Shown piece after piece: positions 19,899 to 31,344 of a stretch of DNA of 64,000 nt. The first letter of the stretch is position 1. Each line of letters begins with the position of its first letter. Location of the stretch: the NCBI GenBank assembly GCA_019828595.1, contig JAHQRK010000005.1, positions 3,472,001 through 3,536,000 on the forward strand, in the 5' to 3' direction. The DNA is from Aphanomyces cochlioides (lineage: Eukaryota; Oomycota; Saprolegniomycetes; Saprolegniales; Verrucalvaceae). A program made the position numbers and the translations under genes. Under the pieces are notes generated by a model, which was not told where the DNA came from, did not search any database, and was given only the letters and a program-made list of their open reading frames with translations.

Positions 19899-21485
19899 AT
19901 GAAGCTCCACACGACGATCGCCTTCCTCGCGTCGGCCCTTGTGGCCTTCTCCAATGGCCAGCAGATCGGCGCCTACTCGCCTGAAGTCCACCCTGTGCTC
20001 CAAACCCAAACGTGCACCAAGGCGGGCGGATGCATCACGCAAGACTCCAAGATCGTGCTCGACTCTAACTGGCGCTGGGTCCATGAAGTCGGTGGCTATT
20101 ATGCCTGCCACAATCAAAACGGCTGGAACTCGACGATCTGCCCCGATGCGACCACGTGCGCCAAGAACTGCGCCTTCGAAGGCGTCGACTACAAGGCGAG
20201 TGGCATCATGACCAGCGGCTCCTCGCTCAGCTTTGAATTGAACAAGCGCATCTACATCTTGGAAGACGACAACAACTACAAGCTCTACAAGTTGCTCAAC
20301 CAAGAGCTCACGTTTGACGTCGATCTGTCCCAAGCGGGCTGCAACGTCAACGGCGCGTTGTACCTCGTCGAGATGGACAAGACTGGTGGTCGCTCTGCCA
20401 ACAACCCTGCCGGTGCGACCTACGGCACGGGCTACTGCGACGCTCAGTGCGGTGAAGGCGCTCCGTTCGTCAACGGCGCGGCCAACTTTAACTCCAACAT
20501 TGGCACCTGCTGCACTGAAATGGACATCTTGGAAGGCAACAGCATCAGTACTTCGTTCACGACGCACACGTGCAACAAGCCTGGTGTCTACTTCTGCACG
20601 ACGCCTCAAGACTGCGGCGACGGCAACTACCACTACCAAGGCACGTGTGACCGAGACGGCTGCGGTATCAACCCATGGGGCATGAACCAGCGCACGTTCT
20701 ACGGTCCTGGCTCTTCCTTCACGATCGATTCCACCAAGCCATACACCGTCGTGACTCAATTCATCACGGACGACAACACAGCCAACGGCAACCTCGTGGA
20801 AATCAAGCGCTTCTACGTCCAAAACGGCAAGACGGTCGAGAGCCCGAACGCCAACTGGCCAGGCTTCACCCAACCGAGCAGCTCGATCACCGACAGCTTC
20901 TGCGCCCAAGCCAAGACTGTCTTCAACTCTGTCAACGACCACGCTGCCAAAGGCGGCCTCACTGGTCTCGGCAACGCACTCCGCCGCGGTCTTGTCGTCA
21001 CCTTCTCCACTTGGACTGGCGATATCACTTGGCTCGACGGTACGTTTGCCGGCGCCGACCCCAACAAACCTGGCGGATCCTTTGGCTCGTGCCCATCCAA
21101 CGCTCCTACCCCCACCGTCGCCCCTGTGACTTTCAGCAACATCAAGGTCGGTGACATTGGAACTACTTTCCCAGCCATCACAACGCCAACTCCATCGACA
21201 ACCAAGGCCACGTCGGCTCCAACCACTGCCGCTCCAACGACTGCCCCAACCACCACGAAAGCCACACCGGCACCGACGACTGCTGCTGCTACGACTAAAA
21301 CCCCAACGACTACTACTCCTACAACGAAGCCAACGACTGCTCCAACGACCAGCACCCCTTCGAGCGGTGCTGTCGGTGCTTATGGACAATGCGGTGGTGC
21401 CAACTACAAGGGCGCAACTACCTGCATCTCTGGCTACAACTGCCACGTCTACTCGGAATGGTACTCTCAGTGCATCCCCAACTAA
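19899..21485 (+). CDS. Secreted GH7 cellulase with CBM1, second copy
   Basis: A 528-residue paralogue of the enzyme at 16.7 kb. The start at 19899 opens a signal peptide (MKLHTTIAFLASALVAFSNG). The GH7 domain covers about residues 20-430, with EMDILE at 207-212 as catalytic motif. The linker is a Thr/Ala/Pro repeat (about 435-488), with fewer Lys-Pro-Thr repeats than the first copy. It ends in a four-Cys CBM1 (YGQCGGANYKG...EWYSQCIPN). It is intronless and has much higher G/C at third positions than nearby intergenic DNA. Two working copies plus a relic indicate an unequal-crossover family. Confidence 0.93.
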   Translation: MKLHTTIAFLASALVAFSNGQQIGAYSPEVHPVLQTQTCTKAGGCITQDSKIVLDSNWRWVHEVGGYYACHNQNGWNSTICPDATTCAKNCAFEGVDYKASGIMTSGSSLSFELNKRIYILEDDNNYKLYKLLNQELTFDVDLSQAGCNVNGALYLVEMDKTGGRSANNPAGATYGTGYCDAQCGEGAPFVNGAANFNSNIGTCCTEMDILEGNSISTSFTTHTCNKPGVYFCTTPQDCGDGNYHYQGTCDRDGCGINPWGMNQRTFYGPGSSFTIDSTKPYTVVTQFITDDNTANGNLVEIKRFYVQNGKTVESPNANWPGFTQPSSSITDSFCAQAKTVFNSVNDHAAKGGLTGLGNALRRGLVVTFSTWTGDITWLDGTFAGADPNKPGGSFGSCPSNAPTPTVAPVTFSNIKVGDIGTTFPAITTPTPSTTKATSAPTTAAPTTAPTTTKATPAPTTAAATTKTPTTTTPTTKPTTAPTTSTPSSGAVGAYGQCGGANYKGATTCISGYNCHVYSEWYSQCIPN

Positions 21486-21680
21486 ACTCCTCTGTCAAAC
21501 GCCCGTTCCTAGTTGTCCATGTGTAAATCGACCAGCAATGTTCATCGTGTTCGATTCAATCTTCTTCTCGTCTTCCAGCGTTACGCTCAACTTACTGCAG
21601 TCATCCAGCATCAAGTACTAGCTCTAGGAGCAGTCGACGTCTCCATTAAAAGCCATTTCGTCGTCAAGATGTATCGCCGT

Positions 21681-22145
21681 TCAAAGGCATTTCTGCAACC
21701 TGTAACAGCTGTTACAGTGCTGAAACGGCTGTAACTGCTGTAACCGTTGGGCAAAGTTGAGGAACTGACCGGCGCAATTGCCCGAGTTGAACGCGCCGGC
21801 GTACATGCCAATGTTGTTGTCTTCAACCAAACCGATGACAAAGACGATCATGGGCATTTGAAGCGCAAAGACCGTTTGCTGCGAAAGAGAGACCAAGACG
21901 ACGATGACCTGGTCGACGACGACAACCTTGCAGAAAGCCATGACGATCAAGAGCACTTGAGGGACACAGGCGATTACAATCACCCACTTGGCGCCGATCT
22001 TGCGCACGAGGAATGGCATGGCGGCCAAGTAGACCCAGCCAACGATGTTGTAGATCGTATCGGTGAAACCACCAGCAAGCTGCACGCCGTCGTTGTAGTC
22101 CTTTTGGCGTTGGGTGCATTCAGGGTGGCCAGCAGTGCTCACCAA
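21681..22145 (-). pseudogene. MFS sugar-transporter fragment (SLC45/SUT-like C-terminus)
   Basis: About 130 residues resemble the C-terminal half of sucrose/SLC45-type MFS transporters: NDGVQLAGGFTDTIYNIVG, FLVRKIGAKWVIVIA, QMPMIVFVIGLVEDNNIGMY and AFNSGNCAGQFLNF. It ends abruptly in low-complexity sequence (repeats of a ctgtaac/ctgctg type near 21700-21745) instead of the last helix. No N-terminal half is present upstream. I read it as a truncated, non-functional copy. Confidence 0.55.
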
Positions 22146-22603
22146 TGCAAATTTGGAAATGAAATCTTGACCGACGTGCAGACTCGAGCAACGCGATCAA
22201 GTTGGAACTTCAACGAGGCGACATGAACCAGAGGCCGCATGTAGTTGAACACACTATGATCGAGGCGTGGCGATACCTCGGTGAGTCTGGGCGATTTTTT
22301 GTCAAGTTCAAACAGCTTGTACGCTGTCTACCGTCGAGCGACATCAAGCGTCATGTGTCGTGAAGCGCTGCTACGTTTTCGCAAGCGGCTTCTAGGTGAA
22401 CGTGGGTGGTAGATGCTCTTCCAGCTGTGCGAAACTCCAGCTCCACCCTGTTGCCGAGAAGGCGAGGAGCGCTCTTCAGCGACGTCTTGGAACGCACGCT
22501 GCGCGTCCATATCGCTCGTGTTCGAACCGCGCAGTTGGACATACATTTGGTCTACCGTGGCGAGAAAAGTCGTCGAAGGGAAAACGAGGAAACATTGGAG
22601 GTG

Positions 22604-22659
22604 GATATCCTGTTGCTGAAGAAAGAGCCACGATATCCTGTTGCTGAAGAAAGAGCCAC
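22604..22659. repeat. Perfect 28 bp tandem duplication
   Basis: The unit at 22604-22631 is repeated exactly at 22632-22659. The surrounding region 22146-24941 holds several open frames of 60-210 codons on both strands, none with a recognisable domain. I see no supportable gene there. Confidence 0.8.
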
Positions 22660-24941
22660 ATATGCTTGAGGAGAGCGATGGCGCCCATGATAAAGTAGAT
22701 CGTAGCTTGTATTCCGAGCTGCAGGTGATATCTCATGAAGCCAACAGGAGTGCTTACCCGCAGATGCCGTCTGTTCCTTCTCATCGATATATCTCAAGAG
22801 TCTATTCACCGCTTGATATACTTCATGGAGCGAATAATCAAGATGATGGCTTTGCGCTAGAGGCTTTTTGGTACTGACAGCCCAGAGAAGGTGGTTGCTA
22901 TAGAAACAAAGGCGTCGTTCCAAAGTTATAGTCGCTACGATGTACAGCGTCACATGGTCGCATAGGAAACCAACCGAAATCTATGGAGACCTTGAAAGAT
23001 TTCCCAACTCCACTGATGTTGAGAATCGCTCAACAAGACTGGAGGTTCAAGGAATTTTGGTCTGAAATTACGTTTTCCCCGTCGCCTCCACTGAATTTCG
23101 ACCCGCTCCTTGAAGGACACACAAGAGCACTCCACATGGTTAAACGTCGCCTCTCAGCTGCAAATTCATTTTGTCTTGAGGCACAAAAGCTCATTCTGGA
23201 CCGCGGCTCGCATTATTCGTTGGCTTCATGGCAGAGTTTCGCCTCAAATCTCTCGTGTGGTGCACTGGCATTGTCGTTCCATAAACCTGTCATCCACTCT
23301 AATTTCAGCTCAGAATTTATTTAGTGTTAAATATAATACAATTAGACTAAAATAGTGTTGATTGTACTGTACACCACCGCGGCGACAATTTTTTTCCGTG
23401 GCGAGGGAAAAACTCTCCATCTTGGGACTGACGAGGTTACAAAAGGAAATCCATATCGCCCTGTCAATGTGGATGGTGGCGTTCTTTCCTTTGAGATTCA
23501 AATGGCCCCACAACAAGCGATCTGAGTGCCGCTGGCCACTTCAAGTAGCTCCCTTGACTGACAGAGTAGCTCGGAATCGAGGAATTCTATCATTTCAGTA
23601 CAATTCGGATAATGTTTCGTTATCCACCGCTATGATTGGCATCCGTCAAATCATAACGAAACGACCACGCACTACACGAACGATGCAACCTTATTATACG
23701 TACTCCCGTTGTAGTGAGCCAGAGGTGGAGAGTCAAACTATTATCCCAGAGGACAACTACCTTTGATGAGGGCGATCCCCCCTTGGAATTTCCCCCGTTC
23801 AATATTTCAAAGGCAACGAGTTCTAGAGGTTATATGTATTGGCCACCACGGAGCTAGCTATGTAGCCTTGTACGGGTTTCAACCTGGGCTTCTTACGCAT
23901 TTGCACGGTTTATGCTGTCGAGTTGACAACATCGTGGTTGAAATCTATCCGGATAACATGGTACCTGAGGAAATTCCTCGCTGGGAATGTATCTCCCAGT
24001 GAAAAGTGATAGGTTTGCACTGACTCTGCCCAAATATTTCACCAAGAACGTCTCCTGTTCGATCGTGTTCGATGCTGAATTCCTCCTCTCCATATTTAAT
24101 CCGAACAAAACAGACTGTGCTGTCATCTCTATACAATTACACAGAGCCTGCCACTCTGTAGCGTGTTTAGCTCACTCTGCTAAAGCTAACAGCTGTAAAC
24201 TTGAAAAGACTCGTTCTCGAAAATTTGCGGCTTTCGGCATTACCACCTGGAACGAACACATCAACGTTGGGAGATCTGTCACACATCCACGTCGATACAA
24301 AACGCACGTCTCGACGAATGCGATGCCACGGAGAAACGCCCACCAAGGCAAACAGAGTCCTTTTCGAATGTCCCAAGCTCTTTCTTTAGATATTGCTGCC
24401 ATCTTGCCGTGAGGGAAGGAAACCCCCCCGAGAATTTCCATCAAGTGATGGTCTCGCCATCTTTTCTCTGCAAGAAAGCCTTAAAACATTGAACTTCAAC
24501 AAGTCAACTCGCCTACATAAAAAACGCACCGGATTCGATACACGACGATATTCCTCATTTAAACAGTTCCATCCCATTCGTCACCATCACAATCTTAGAG
24601 CTTTGATCGCTAAGCTTTGAGTTTTTATCTTTGGGAGTGTTTTTAGCTCGAAAAAATGTGGAAGATCCACGTCGATATGGCTGATGTTCTATGGGTCGAT
24701 CTTGGAATCTCCAGCCTGGCTGTGGAGATTTTAAATTTTAGCCAATCAAATTGTCGATCCGAAGACGTGTTTTTTCCACATTTGCTGAATTGGGTGCGTG
24801 TTTCTATGAAGGATATCTTTGCGACAAAAAAGTTGGCGGCTGCCCAAATGACTTGGAGTTTGTATACTCTGTCGATCCGACAATAGAAATGGGATGCCAC
24901 AACTCGGCATTCCTCAATATTCCTGGAACCCCACAAGAAAG

Positions 24942-25448
24942 ATGGTCGATCTCACCGCCTTCACCACGTACCCTGCCAACCGCGTCGTCCTCGCGCGTCT
25001 CGGCGTGCTCATCACGACGATTATCTCGTTTTTCTGCAGCACCAAAGTCACTGGCCCAAGCTACGGTGACTACTGCTTCCTCGTCAGCTTTATTGCAATT
25101 GCCTACACGTTGTTGCATTCCTACTATGTGACCTACTTGAACGCTGTGCCGGTTGTCCATCTTCACCAACTCGTGACGGATGGTATCCTTGCCGTCTTGC
25201 TTTTGGCTGGTGGCATTGCCTTGGCTGCGTCGAACTGGGCCTCGTGGGGCTTGCCTGCTGCCGGCACGGTCACGATTGTCTTCTTGTTCATCGCGACCTT
25301 TTTCCAAGTCGCTGTAGTTGTGCTGCTTTACATCAGTGCTGCTCCTGCTGCTGGCCATGTCACGGAAACGCCTGCCAACGACTACGTCACTGTCAACACC
25401 CCTGTGTCGGATGAACCTGTCGTCAAGACCGTCGACCAAACTGCGTAA
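24942..25448 (+). CDS. Four-helix membrane protein 1 (tetraspan, MARVEL-like)
   Basis: A 168-residue integral membrane protein, first of the plus-strand array. The ATG at 24942 (MVDLTAFTTYPANRVVLARL) is preferred over an upstream one because it places the first helix as in the paralogues. Four hydrophobic segments lie at about 18-38, 43-63, 75-95 and 107-130. The family signature CSTKVTGPSYGDYCFLVSF joins helices 1 and 2, and the tail is Thr/Val-rich and cytosolic-looking (TVNTPVSDEP). The topology resembles MARVEL/tetraspan proteins, but that is fold-level resemblance only. Function unknown. It is the most divergent plus-strand member. Confidence 0.75.
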   Translation: MVDLTAFTTYPANRVVLARLGVLITTIISFFCSTKVTGPSYGDYCFLVSFIAIAYTLLHSYYVTYLNAVPVVHLHQLVTDGILAVLLLAGGIALAASNWASWGLPAAGTVTIVFLFIATFFQVAVVVLLYISAAPAAGHVTETPANDYVTVNTPVSDEPVVKTVDQTA

Positions 25449-27487
25449 TTTAGTGGACTAAAGTATTCAATGCACTCTGCACCTTGTGCACTTGTACTGT
25501 CATGACTCATGTCTTTCAACTTGTCCATCAAGAGATGAACTTCTCGATTGCATCCCATCACTGCCTGACTCAAACCTGACATTTCCATCAAGAGAAGACG
25601 GACGTGCACCCTACGTCTTCTCCGCCTCCTCCATCGCCTTGGATCTAGATGAAAACAGCACAACCACATGGAGAGATTGCGTCATGGCTACCTTTCCCAC
25701 TGATGATGGTCAAGTCGATGTCAACCAAGGAGTCCAATTCCACCCGCAATACCCAGCTACTTCATTCTCAAGTTCCCATCCTCTCCCAAGTAATTGGCTT
25801 CACTTCACAAAGCCAAGAGATGATGCCGACGAAATTTTCCAAAGCGCAAAATATAGCGGACGTGCGCGTGATAATCGAAATAAACCTTGAAAACCTAACA
25901 TAGTTGCAAGGTTTATTTAGGTTTATTTGTGTGTTCAGGTTAGGTTATTAGGTTGTTTTAACGCCAGTGCAGATGAAACACTGCTCTGACCTCGACAGCC
26001 TTCGGTGGCTATCGACGCCAGGGACTCTAGATGGCCAAAAGACGATCGCTCCACTTGGCCCTGACCTTGTCAACTGGTTTGCTTGTACTGAGAGGCCAAC
26101 GATAGCTTCAAACTCGACTGGATTCTTTTCTTTTGTCACCTCTTGCGACGATCTCACAGCCAGAAACCCCCAACGACTCTCATCTTTCCTCGAGTACATC
26201 AAAAGAGAGCTGTCGACTCACAAAGCCCCATGGAAATCGTCCCAAGAGTTGTTGACAATACCATATTTGACATGTTATAGCGGTGTGTTTTCCATTCGAA
26301 AACCTCCTAAATATAGTATTTTTGAGCAACTGTCAAAAAACTTATTTGAAAGGTATTTAATTCTTAAGGTGCTTCAACATTGATTGCACTGATAGCCTAT
26401 ATGTCTTGAATATTGAAAAATCATGAAATATTTTATTTCATGATATTGATATAGAGTTGTGTTCGTATGTCCCGAATAATTTAATAGAATTATTTTTATT
26501 AAATTAATCGGTTTTAAAAACTATGAAGCCATTTTCTTCAAGACGAATGAATCAGTCGGCTCCATGCGCACGCTTCGGTAGAGTCGACTGCTAGGTGTAA
26601 CTAGGCTAAAAAGCTCCAGTACATAAGCTGCTTCATTCAATGCATATGTACGTCATGGTTCGTTGCACGTGTGAGCGGTGGACTGCAGTGAACCTACGAC
26701 CAATGCTCCTCGATCCATGCTCCCCGACCACAAAAACAAATATCATGATAAAAATATACATGGTCAGACCTGAATATTAATATCATGATATCCATGGCCT
26801 GTTTTCATGATATTTCGAGTGTCTCCGAACACACGAAAATTACAAAATATCACAATAATTTCATGACATCCGAACACGTCATAAAATAATAATAAACAAA
26901 TCATAAAATACAGAAATTCTGAAATGATCTGACAAAGGCAAATTCTGTAGTCACATGCTGTGTAGTCACAGGATTGAGAGATTAGACCCAACTTTGACAG
27001 GTCACGCCCTGTCAAAGACATGGCCATTAAGCGCATAATGATCATTTTCCAAATTGCGTCCATCAGTACACTCTTAGGTCAATTGAATTTGAAAAAACCT
27101 CAGCATTTGATTTTTATTGAATATTAGAGGTATTTCCGTCAAAGTTTTCCTGTGCATTCAAATTCCATTTTGTGCACCTTAAAAATACACAGCTATATTG
27201 TCAAATATGGTACGTTTGCCGTCATCTCTTTAATGTAGATATGAACCGCCAGCGCCATGTCATCCATACAACATTCCGTCTTACTCGGTCATCTTTCTCG
27301 TCCTTGACATTATTCACGCCGGAGCAAACGATGATTGGCTGGATTTCGTTCCTAGAGCCTTTGGAGCTCCACACAGTTGTCACTTGCGACCTTGATGCCA
27401 ACATACATTTCAACATTGCAGAGTGAAGGAAGCGCCCCCCGACAGACAGCCATAAAATTCATTTTCGAATTGTCGTTGTGATTCTCA
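25449..27487. other. AT-rich intergenic region
   Basis: No supported gene. A perfect hairpin (11 bp arms, 3 bp loop) lies at 26420-26444, and several degenerate TCATGATAT repeats occur to about 26860. That may be an old MITE, but no clean ends were found. Confidence 0.45.
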
Positions 27488-27967
27488 ATGGGGTTCCTCA
27501 CGAAGAGGCGCGCTGTGATTGCTCGCTGGTTTGTCGTCTTGACGGCGTTGGTTGCGTTTGTTGGCTCGACCAAACTCACTGGGTTCCCAGGCGGCGACTT
27601 GTGTTTCCTCGCGTCCTTCGTCGTCTTTGCATACAGCGCACTCCAAGCATATTCGATGACCCACGAGAAGATCCTTCTCCTCTCTCGCACAGCGCAGCTT
27701 GTCTTTGATGTGCTGATCGCTGTCTTGATGATTGCTGGCGAATTTACCTGCTTCATGATCGGATTGCCGTTCACTGACTCATACTACCTCGGCCTCATCG
27801 TCACGATCATCGTCTTCTTTGCCTGCATCGCTCAGATTATTGTCGTGGCGTACATTCGCGCTACGCCAGCGGCAGGAACCAACGTCAACGATCTCTCCTG
27901 CGACTTGATCATTGCCGCTTCCCCAACGACTGCCAACGAAGTCTACGATGCCAAGCCCGTCGCTTAA
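27488..27967 (+). CDS. Four-helix membrane protein 2
   Basis: A 159-residue member of the array. The start MGFLTKRRAVIARWFVVL is shared with the next copies ([AT]FLT.R..[VL].AR), which fixes the ATG. Four hydrophobic helices lie at about 11-30, 38-58, 67-90 and 97-120. The inter-helix signature is GSTKLTGFPGGDLCFLAS, then YSALQAYSMTHEKILLLSR before helix 3. The tail ends ATPAAGTN...DLIIAASPTTANE, matching the tails of the broken copies downstream. Intact, intronless. Function unknown. Confidence 0.8.
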   Translation: MGFLTKRRAVIARWFVVLTALVAFVGSTKLTGFPGGDLCFLASFVVFAYSALQAYSMTHEKILLLSRTAQLVFDVLIAVLMIAGEFTCFMIGLPFTDSYYLGLIVTIIVFFACIAQIIVVAYIRATPAAGTNVNDLSCDLIIAASPTTANEVYDAKPVA

Positions 27968-28578
27968 ACAGAGAAGAGATCAAGGCATGTTCTATCACAA
28001 GTAAAAGAATTCTTGTCTTGTTGGATTTGAGATCGCACTGCGAGGCATCATTAAACTCTGTACATAGCTCCCCACCTGAAGGGGGAACTGCTGGAAAGAA
28101 CACCACGACGTGGGTCTCGACGCGGCTGCATAATAGTCAAATGGTCAACAACTAGCTTTCCCCTTCCTTGACAAGCGAGTGTTGTAGTCTTTGGCCTCAT
28201 GTTGTGGCTATGCACTGCGAAATCTCTTCAACCACCATCACGATATCGCTCTCTAAGGCCAAGTTGACGACATGGAGCCATGAAACTGTCAAAGCCGTTA
28301 GCTTGCACTCCATGTCATCCACTTTGTCAAGATTTGTCGTTCTATGGCCTCCACAACGTCAAGATCTTCTGGGTTGACTCTGGCAACGACAACTCTCTCG
28401 CCTATTAGTAATCCATGGCTGGTTATGGCTCCTGGAACCAACGGAGGCACTCTATGACAAATGTCAAGACAACTTACGACCGCCATGCCAACAAACACTT
28501 TGGCTGCAGAGTGAAGGGATCAGCCCACTCTGCCAGGTTGAGCTCATGGATTCCATTTTGAAAATTTCCTTGCAAGCC

Positions 28579-29045
28579 ATGACCTTCCTCACTCAAAGAC
28601 GCAGCGTCATCGCTCGCTGCCTCGTTGCTCTCTTGTCTCTAGTCGCGTTCATTCGCTCCATGCGGATGACTGGATTCGTTGGGATAGACTTTTTCTTCAT
28701 CTCGTCCTTTTTTATCTTTGGCTACAGCACACTCCAAGCCTACTCCAAGTCGTACCACAAGATCCTTCTCCTAAGATAGCGGAGATTGTCGTGGATGTCC
28801 TCACCGCCATTTCGTTGGTGATCTGCACAGTCGCGTTCACTATCTTTGTGTATGGCTTTGGCGAAGGCGGCTTGGCTATTTATGCCACAGCTTGCATCTT
28901 TCAAATCTTTGTCATTGCGTGCCACTGCGCTACGCCAGCGCCAAGTTCGAATACTGAGGATCAAACCCGCGATTTCATCATCGCCGATTCCCCAACAGCC
29001 ATCAAAGATGCCTTTAATGCCCAACAAGTCAAGTTCATTGCTTAA
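28579..29045 (+). pseudogene. Four-helix membrane protein 3 (frameshifted)
   Basis: A close relative of copy 2. The first half (MTFLTQRRSVIARCLVAL...YSTLQAYSKSYHKILLLR) stops at a TAG near 28777. The second half resumes a few bases later in another frame (IVVDVLTAISLVICTVAF...ADSPTAIKDAFN). Comparison with intact copies suggests loss of four bases in a CTCT repeat just before the stop. The flanking codons are still well preserved, so the break looks recent. Confidence 0.8.
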
Positions 29046-29232
29046 GTTGATGTTGCTGAATCATGTAGTGTATCTAAACCATTCAATGAGCTCTTGTCTC
29101 GTCGACGCGGGGACGAGTGCTACCTGCCATCAGCTTTGTCACGATATCCCAGCATGAATTTTGCCATGTCTGTGTCCCCCGTGGAAGATGAATGCCAAGC
29201 TGCCAGTGATTCATACTGAAACATCCGCTGCC

Positions 29233-29695
29233 ATGGCTTTCCTCACTGAGAGACAAGCCGTCCTTGCTCGTTGGTTTGTCGCGGTCTTGTCTCTCTCCGC
29301 ATTTGTTGGCTCCACGCAGTTGACTGAACACGCGCAGGGCGACTGAGCCAGCGCAGCTTGTCCTGGATGTCCTCACCGCCCTTTTGTTGGTCGCTGTCAT
29401 TCTTTACTTGCTGGGATCGATGTATTCTATCTACTTGTTTGACCTTAGCCTCGGCGGCTTGATCGTTGTCGCCATGGCTTGCTTCTTTCAGATCTTTGTC
29501 GTCACCAGCCATTGTGGTTCTTCACCAGCGCCAAGCACGAATGACCAAGATCAAACGCGCGACTTGACCATTCTCGACTCCCCAACGGCCATCAGTGAAG
29601 CGCACAGCATTCAGCAAGTCAAGACCATGTCGTGGTTTTCGTCAATATCTACAACATTAAAACGAGTTCGAGTTGTGTTTTCGCTGTCAGCCTAA
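29233..29695 (+). pseudogene. Four-helix membrane protein 4 (internal deletion)
   Basis: Starts MAFLTERQAVLARWFVAVLS and reaches GSTQLTEHAQGD, then hits a stop. The sequence continues at AQLVLDVLTALLL, so roughly 110 bases covering helix 2 and its following loop are missing compared with copy 2. The third and fourth helices and the tail (DLTILDSPTAISEAHS) remain. It cannot give the normal four-helix product. Confidence 0.8.
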
Positions 29696-30021
29696 AAAGA
29701 TGGCAGCTAAACAATCAGCCAAGTCGCGAGCAGAGGCCTGGAAATGCCACAGGAATGAATGGATGGCTCCCAATCATCCATTCTTTGAATTGGATGAGAT
29801 CAAACACTCCGGCGCATACATCGCTCTCGGTCCCATTAGGTAACAATGACGAGGTGGCTGTGTTGTCTTTGACTTTTAGGAGTCTAGGAGGTCGTCCTCC
29901 TAGTTCAAGTCAACTTACGACCGTGAATCCAGTCGCCAGTGCATGAAAACAAAGTCTGATTGAGCATGAATAGCACATATGACATCCGACCATTTTGGAA
30001 TTTTCATTGTCCAGCGCAGCC

Positions 30022-30492
30022 ATGGCCATCCTTCTCTCTGAAAAGCTCTCCCTTGCTGCTCGCTGGCTCGTCGTCGCCACGTCACTCACCGCGTTCCTTG
30101 GCTGCACGAAATTGAGTGGCTACGCATCCACAGACTTTTGTTTCCTCGCGACGTTTGTTGTCGTCATTTACAGCACACTCCAAGCCTACTCCATGAGCTT
30201 CACAAAGGTGTTGGCTCTCTCTCGCAAGGCCCAACTCGTCGTGGATGTCCTCTGTGGTCTGTTGATGCTCGCCAGTGGAATTATCCTTTACTTGAAGGGA
30301 GTACCATACTACTTCGCCCATGACGAGTGGAACCTCGCCAAGATTGTCAGCTACGTTGCTGCCTTCTTCCAAGGCCTCGTCGTGCTATGCCATTGCATTG
30401 CGGCAGCGCCAGATGCGAGTGATGACAACCAAGCTGACAGCTACGGCGTTGGCAATACCCCAACGTCTATCGCCCCAGTCAAGCAAGTCTAA
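30022..30492 (+). CDS. Four-helix membrane protein 5
   Basis: A 156-residue intact member. The ATG at 30022 is the one aligned with the other copies (MAILLSEKLSLAARWLVV). Helices lie at about 12-30, 40-58, 68-90 and 105-125. The signature is GCTKLSGYASTDFCFLAT and YSTLQAYSMSFTKVLALSRK. The tail (DASDDNQADS...NTPTSIAPVKQV) is shorter than in copy 2. It is the last plus-strand gene before the array changes orientation. Function unknown. Confidence 0.8.
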   Translation: MAILLSEKLSLAARWLVVATSLTAFLGCTKLSGYASTDFCFLATFVVVIYSTLQAYSMSFTKVLALSRKAQLVVDVLCGLLMLASGIILYLKGVPYYFAHDEWNLAKIVSYVAAFFQGLVVLCHCIAAAPDASDDNQADSYGVGNTPTSIAPVKQV

Positions 30493-30573
30493 GGAGTCAA
30501 CTGAGCTCATAAATGTAGTGTTATTTGCATATATCTACAACATGCAAACGAGCTCTTCGCTTGTCGAGGTATG

Positions 30574-31113
30574 TTATAGCTCGCAAGACGCAACGTCAGC
30601 GGCAGGTTGGTAGTCGGCGCGAGGCGTGGTGACACTGGCTGGGTCCAAAGGCGTCGTGGAACCGTAGACAGAGCGGCCATAGTAGAGCACTCCGAGCATC
30701 AAGAGTTGGTCCAGCACACCGATGAACAAAAAGACGATGCACGAGTAGAAAGCGCTGCAATTGAATGCCGTTCGAACACCCGATCGACACAAGATACGCC
30801 ACGAGCTGGAAGCCAAGGCAATGCCACCTGCCAGGAGACAAACCAGCAACACGGAGTCGACGACAAGCTGCGTCGAGTAGAGCAAGAGCTGTCCGCCTCG
30901 GATTTGCTTGGTCATGGCTTCAAAGGTCCAAACGCTGGCGTAGACAAACACAATAAAACTGATCAAGTAAGCGTAGTCGCCAGGGCTAACACCTGTCGTG
31001 GCAGTCGCAGTGATAAACGCAATCAGCATAATCACGGCCTGGGCGCCACGGAGACCAATATGCAGCGGGACATTGTGCGTGACTGCAATGTGCTCAAGGA
31101 TAGCTCGTGTCAT
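30574..31113 (-). CDS. Four-helix membrane protein 6
   Basis: A 179-residue member on the opposite strand, intronless, starting at 31113 (MTRAILEHIAVTHNVPLHIG) with a longer frame upstream. Four hydrophobic segments lie at about 18-38, 46-66, 78-103 and 120-145. Residues ATATTGVSPGDYAYLISF correspond to the TK.TG...D.CFL.SF signature. The loop between helices 3 and 4 carries extra Cys (WRILCRSG...FNCSAF). The tail is Thr/Pro-rich. It is convergent with copy 5, with about 80 bp between the stops. Function unknown. Confidence 0.75.
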   Translation of the reverse strand: MTRAILEHIAVTHNVPLHIGLRGAQAVIMLIAFITATATTGVSPGDYAYLISFIVFVYASVWTFEAMTKQIRGGQLLLYSTQLVVDSVLLVCLLAGGIALASSSWRILCRSGVRTAFNCSAFYSCIVFLFIGVLDQLLMLGVLYYGRSVYGSTTPLDPASVTTPRADYQPAADVASCEL

Positions 31114-31344
31114 CGTTCGCTTCTCGTCGGAAATCTGCAACTGGCCGGGGAGTTTCGACTGCTTTGCATCTGCCCGTTGCAAACATCATCTTCGACATGG
31201 CGGTTGAAAGCAGCGGAATCGGAACAGCCAATCAAATGTGTCAGAACAAAATAGCGGCTATTGATTGGACTAAATTTGAAACGGTCACCAATCAAATCAC
31301 TTCGTTATGCCCATCACTTAACAACGTTAAAACCTACTCGTCAA

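Noticed and set aside
19551..21446. 631-codon minus-strand frame across the second GH7 gene (and 17070-18077 across the first)
   Set aside because: Antisense shadow of a GC-rich gene with strong codon bias. The translation is Arg/Val/Gly low complexity without domains.
22604..22659. Possible CRISPR-like or satellite array
   Set aside because: Only two direct 28 bp copies with no spacers, in a eukaryotic genome; a simple tandem duplication.
22983..24412. Several 110-140 codon plus-strand frames between the transporter relic and the membrane protein array
   Set aside because: No signal peptide, domain, repeat or paralogue support was found; I do not report them as genes.
28579..29045. An intron instead of a frameshift in membrane protein 3
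   Set aside because: The gap between the two halves is too short (about 10 bp) and lacks GT-AG; the intact paralogues are intronless there.
30607..31254. 215-codon plus-strand frame opposite membrane protein 6
   Set aside because: The minus-strand frame gives four clean hydrophobic helices matching the family; the plus frame is charged and featureless.
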